Source: Pholiota molesta (Eukaryota > Basidiomycota > Agaricomycetes > Agaricales > Strophariaceae). From it: a DNA stretch of 12,558 bases. A model generated the notes under the pieces. That model was not told the DNA's origin, did no database searches, and was given only the letters and a program-made list of their open reading frames with translations. Positions 9,339 to 12,558 of the stretch are shown here, piece by piece. The stretch is from NCBI GenBank assembly GCA_014925825.1, contig JACGCK010000593.1, positions 1 through 12,558 of the forward strand, read 5' to 3'. Every line of letters starts with the position of its first letter. Positions within the stretch are counted from its first letter, which is position 1. Both the position numbers and the translations under genes were made by a program.

Positions 9339-10128
9339 TTCACTGTGCTTGCTTTTTGTCTACTTGCTCCTTTCATTGTTGTATCGTATGTTCCATCTCT
9401 CAGATATTTTGTGCGTACATGGAAAATGGGTCATATTATATGTATCCTTGAACGATGTCAATCTTGATGGATCAGACCATAGTTTACTGGAGATGCGCTA
9501 TGCGCTATAGTACATTGGTGTAGATGGCTGTAGATGGGCACTTGGAATCAATCCATTTTACTTGGATATTGCAAGGCGCTGAAACTTACCGTTTTAAGTG
9601 GTTCTGAATTCATTACACCTGTTGCATCTTAATACCTGTTACGATTCAATATCGGGTAATTGCAGTGGTATCCTCCAAGTGGGCGTAGACTTGCATGTGT
9701 TGGTTAAAGGGAGGATGGGATGTTCACAAACAGGTCGCAATTCATGAGAGTGACTACATATGTATTGACTAAGTATTTCATGTCGATCTGTAAGGATCTG
9801 GAAAAGGATATACAACTGCTAAGTTGAGGCAAGCACCCGCATCTCAATTTGTCCCGTTTGCGTACAAGGCCAAAGCCCCGCGGGTTTGGCGCAGTAAGCC
9901 AGAAGAAGCAAGAGGAAAAGATCGGCCAGTAGCTATCATTAACTTCTTATTCACTCATCTCCCGCACCACAGGTCCCAGTACTTTGGGTTCCCTGCGCGC
10001 CGTACAGTCATCTGTCCAACAGATAACATCGTCACATATCGTCCAATTTATCAATTAAATATCACACAAGTTTCTCTGTCTTCTAAGAACCCAAGAAGCG
10101 AATCGAAATCACCGGTTGGACTGAGTTT
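9339..10128. other. Intergenic region downstream of gene B, no gene seen
   Basis: I see no splice-supported coding frame, RNA gene or clear repeat. The segment presumably includes the 3' UTR and polyadenylation site of gene B. Short local echoes such as ATGCGCTATGCGCTAT near 9494 and TGTAGATGG twice near 9520-9537 are too small to interpret. Confidence 0.5.
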
Positions 10129-10129
10129 C

Positions 10130-10379
10130 TATATAATATAACTCTCCATAGTACCACACGTTCGATTTTTTCAATCTCACCGCAGCACCATGCACGCCAT
10201 CCCTCCCCAAGTCCAAACTGACCACCACAGCCAGTTAGGATGCTGTTTGATGCTCATGCATCAACATTCACCAGCACCTTCTCCTCCTCAAAGTGTTTAC
10301 AAGCACATCTCGAATTTTCTCTTTCAAGTGAAATCGACATCGTACAACACCAAGCGCAATGTCAGACCCCCCCCCTCCC
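10130..10379 (+). other. Possible TATA promoter and truncated first exon, cut by the MITE
   Basis: CTATATAATATAAC at 10130-10143 is a TATA-like sequence, followed by pyrimidine-rich sequence and ATG at 10190 in the context CGCAGCACCATGC, a good eukaryotic start context. The frame runs through about 64 codons of unrecognised Gln/His/Ser/Pro-rich peptide, then enters the MITE at 10380 and stops at 10606 inside it. This fits the 5' end of a gene disrupted by insertion, or a chance open frame. GTGAAA near 10327 is a possible donor. Confidence 0.3.
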
Positions 10380-10681
10380 TATACTGTCGCATTTCGATCA
10401 ATCCGTCCAGGGGTGTGACGCGTGACCAGCTGGACGAAATTCGTCCACCGTCCAGGTTCAATGCGACCGCGGACAGGACGAAAATTCGTCCAAAATTCGT
10501 CCAACATGGCCGAAATTTTTTGATTTCCTGGTCGGAAAAAAGCCGATTTCTGGATGTGAATTTTGGACCATTTGTCCCAGCCGTCCAGCCCCTCTGTGAC
10601 GCGTGACCCCGACCGAATTTCGTCCAAACCACACCCCCCTGTGACGCGTGACGGACGAATTGATCGAAATGCAACAGTATA
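10380..10681. mobile_element. MITE-like element, ~302 bp, 29-bp terminal inverted repeats
   Basis: Terminal repeats at 10380-10408 and 10653-10681 match in reverse complement at 27 of 29 positions and begin TATACTGTYGCATTTCG. The ends carry TA, as expected for a Tc1/mariner-type TA target duplication, although the TIR itself also starts TA, so the exact edge is ambiguous. Inside, GTGACGCGTGAC occurs three times (about 10415, 10597 and 10641) and AATTCGTCC-type motifs recur several times in both orientations, giving nested palindromes. No transposase frame is present, so it would be non-autonomous. Confidence 0.8.
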
Positions 10682-10742
10682 CAGTTCTTCCATCTGCCCA
10701 AATATCGTTCAATCATACCCAACATCGAAAACACGGGCCGCC

Positions 10743-10834
10743 GTAATCATGATAAGATCAAACAGATATAAATTACATAAGCCATGCAAAATGCAGCCAT
10801 GTACCAACTGCTGCCTCTGTTTGTGTAAGGCCAG
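10743..10834 (-). repeat. Right arm of the inverted repeat flanking the gene pair
   Basis: Reverse complement of 34-125, with the best-conserved part at 10743-10800. It starts about 60 bp beyond the MITE. The arms face each other across roughly 10.6 kb that hold both JmjC genes, the MITE and the spacer. A long frame on the opposite strand of the MITE region is incidental to the palindromes. Confidence 0.85.
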
Positions 10835-11394
10835 TTCTATACTGCATGAATCTTTTCATCTGTCTCATTCAATCCAGAATAGCGATTTTGAGAAAATGTG
10901 TTCGGAAACGGAGTGCTAAGGCAGTTGAGTCTTGGGCTTGACCTTGTATACAATGTATCGTATCGTGTAATATCATAATTCATTCTGCAATTCTCATACC
11001 GGACTCAGACTGGATATTTACTAGTAATTACTTCTTAAAGGCCCAGATCGAAGGATGGGAATGCTAATGAATCCCGTAAAAGACCCAATCTTGGCATGGC
11101 GCTTGTCGGAAACATCCAATATGCCACGTCACCAGGCTATGCTATTGATCATATGACTTTGGATCCGATTTCAACCAATTTGTTGAACGTGGTGCCTCTA
11201 AATCCTACTCTGTTTGTTCTACTGTCATCTACCGCCATTACAATATGTTATATCTTTCGATCTCCAGCAATGTTATAAGGCGTATTGCTCATATAACGGC
11301 AATACTGCTTCCAATAACTTGTCTATGGAGTGTGATCCTACATCCACAACTCCCATTTCCATCAACCGCACTTGATGAAGCTGCCCAATCCCCT
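10835..11394. other. Unassigned region before the tandem repeat
   Basis: There is no recognised gene. Short open frames at 11096-11278 and from 11245 into the tandem repeat encode hydrophobic or Ser/Pro-rich peptides without family resemblance. The frame from 11245 continues in phase through the first two repeat copies, so it could be remnant coding sequence. Nothing else stands out. Confidence 0.4.
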
Positions 11395-11662
11395 ATTGTT
11401 CTCGACGCTTCAAGCGTATATCAATTACCCGACATGTCTAACAGGCATGATACTGTCCAAGCCCATATTGTTTTCGACGCTTTGAGCGTATATCAATTAC
11501 CTGGCATGCCTAACAAGCATGAAACTGCCCATCCCCTATTATTCTCAACACTTTGAGTGTATATCAATTTCCTGGCATGCCCAACAAGCATGCTACTGTG
11601 CAATCCACTGTGGTTCTCAATGCTTTGAGTGTTTATCAACTATCTGGCATGTCCAACAGGCA
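11395..11662 (+). repeat. Four-copy ~72-bp tandem repeat with coding periodicity
   Basis: Copies start at 11395, 11467, 11538 and 11610, with lengths 72, 71 and 72 and a partial fourth. Each carries the GTATATCAATT-type core (11416, 11488, 11559, 11631) followed by a GGCATGCC-like and AACAAGCATG motif. The first two copies read in one frame as a 24-residue unit containing SVYQLPGMPNKH. The single-base loss at the end of copy 2 shifts the frame, yet copies 3 and 4 still read SVYQFPGMPNKH and SVYQLSGMSNRQ in the new frame. This suggests a formerly coding repeat, now broken. Confidence 0.8.
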
Positions 11663-11824
11663 GTGCAGTGATTATAGAAAGCATACAATCCCATTATCTT
11701 CCAATCAAATACAATATATGTCTGTGCATACCAACAAATATCTGTTAGTGGGCTCTAGAATGATGATTGATATATCTATAGTCAGCCACAAATTGAAAGA
11801 TTTTTGTATTACATATGGCCTGTA

Positions 11825-12558
11825 ATGAAAAAAGCTGGAACTATAAAGTGCCAGTATTATTCATGGACTATACTGGATGGTGCTCTACAGTATAATATGC
11901 ATCATAGAATATACTATATGATATCAATGATTAAGATCAATCTATATCGTAACTGTGTATACCGTCATAACTTTGTCATTCTTAAATTTGTTTGCTTTAG
12001 AAATGCTACTCAGTATGGCTCTTTGTTGATTCCTATATACAAAACTTCCAATAGTATACAATTCAATGTTACAGAGGATAAATTTTATGGTGGGGGTACA
12101 AGAAAGGCTAGGCCACTGAAAGGTAGTGATTTGGTTGATTATCTGTATCAACCAGTAGATGCAGAATTACGTTTGGATAAAAACTACTTGTTTGTCTGTT
12201 ATACAGATGCTTATCATCTGCCTAATCTTTTACAAGATAACCCCAAATATTTTGCTACACAGGTGCCACTTGAAATATTATCAGGAGCATTAACTATACA
12301 AGAGGCTGCTGCAATTGGAAAAATTCATAATGTTACAATAAATAACCATCTAACTCGAGATGCATGCACCACAAGATTCAAAGGACATTATTGTCCAAAT
12401 TGCAATAACCACTTCTCTGTATTCTCACCAGCAATGACAAAGGCTGAAAAAGGTGCAAAAGAACGTATAAGATCTAAGAAAAATAGAGATCATCAGAAAC
12501 AAATGAAGTCTAAATCAGAGGGACAAGGAAACAAATCCTACTCAAAAAATAAGACATA
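11825..12558 (+). CDS. Partial ORF, unknown protein with a Cys/His cluster, runs off the window
   Basis: The frame is open from 11771 (after TGA at 11768) to the window end. The first ATG is at 11825, giving 244 codons so far with no stop. The sequence is AT-rich. The segment from about 11999 looks the most protein-like. It includes a helix-turn-helix-like stretch (LTIQEAAAIGKIHNVTINNHL, split here as LTIQEAAAIG then KIHNVTINNHL), then Cys181, Cys190-x2-Cys193 and His196 as a possible zinc site, and a highly basic, Lys/Gln/Ser-rich tail. TTTGCTTTAG at 11991-12000 is a plausible intron acceptor, so the first part may be intron or UTR and the ATG uncertain. DNA binding is an inference; a transposon-encoded protein is possible given the repeats nearby. 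No family is recognised. Confidence 0.55.
   Translation, partial: MKKAGTIKCQYYSWTILDGALQYNMHHRIYYMISMIKINLYRNCVYRHNFVILKFVCFRNATQYGSLLIPIYKTSNSIQFNVTEDKFYGGGTRKARPLKGSDLVDYLYQPVDAELRLDKNYLFVCYTDAYHLPNLLQDNPKYFATQVPLEILSGALTIQEAAAIGKIHNVTINNHLTRDACTTRFKGHYCPNCNNHFSVFSPAMTKAEKGAKERIRSKKNRDHQKQMKSKSEGQGNKSYSKNKT

Noticed and set aside
9824..10141. 105-codon frame with a TTG start
   Set aside because: It has no ATG, splice support, promoter or recognisable protein family, and overlaps the TATA-like sequence of the possible exon at 10190.
10324..10734. Overlapping minus-strand frames over the MITE
   Set aside because: They arise from the inverted repeats of the element and have no coding conservation.
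11395..11662. CRISPR array
   Set aside because: The repeats are directly adjacent, diverged, ~72 bp units without distinct spacers, and the genome is eukaryotic.

Overview
The window looks like nuclear DNA of a filamentous basidiomycete, probably an Agaricomycete. Two long genes on the + strand are cut by many 48-67 nt introns with GT..AG ends and short CTAAY-like branch sites. Both encode the long JmjC-domain proteins I associate with expanded families in mushroom-forming fungi. There are no bacterial features.

Layout. Positions 1-303: upstream region with a repeat arm and a TATA-type promoter. Positions 304-4274: gene A, a 12-exon, 1116-residue JmjC-type Fe(II)/2-oxoglutarate dioxygenase-like protein. 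Positions 4275-4825: spacer with a G-quadruplex motif, an A17 tract, a near-perfect 64-nt hairpin and a promoter homologous to that of gene A. Positions 4826-9338: gene B, a tandem paralogue with every intron in the matching place. It has a much larger Ser/Pro/Thr-rich acidic linker and two places where its frame departs from gene A, so it is either diverging or starting to decay. Positions 9339-10379: mostly featureless, ending in a possible truncated first exon behind a TATA box. Positions 10380-10681: a MITE-like element with 29-bp terminal inverted repeats. Positions 10743-10834: an inverted copy of the repeat at 34-125, so the gene pair lies between inverted arms about 10.6 kb apart. Positions 11395-11662: four copies of a roughly 72-bp tandem repeat. 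Positions 11771-12558: an AT-rich open frame that runs off the window.

How it fits together. A and B arose by tandem duplication that included the promoter: the alignment is gap-free around the TATA position, and both genes begin with a 16-nt first coding exon starting ATG-ACA-ACC. Both keep the H-x-D...H iron triad and the Lys expected to bind 2-oxoglutarate. In the KDM2/PHF8-type family this chemistry demethylates histone lysines; the substrate here is unknown. The disordered linker before the JmjC domain is the part that diverged most. The region downstream of B is a patchwork of mobile and repeated DNA. I see no evidence of a defence system, CRISPR, rRNA or tRNA.
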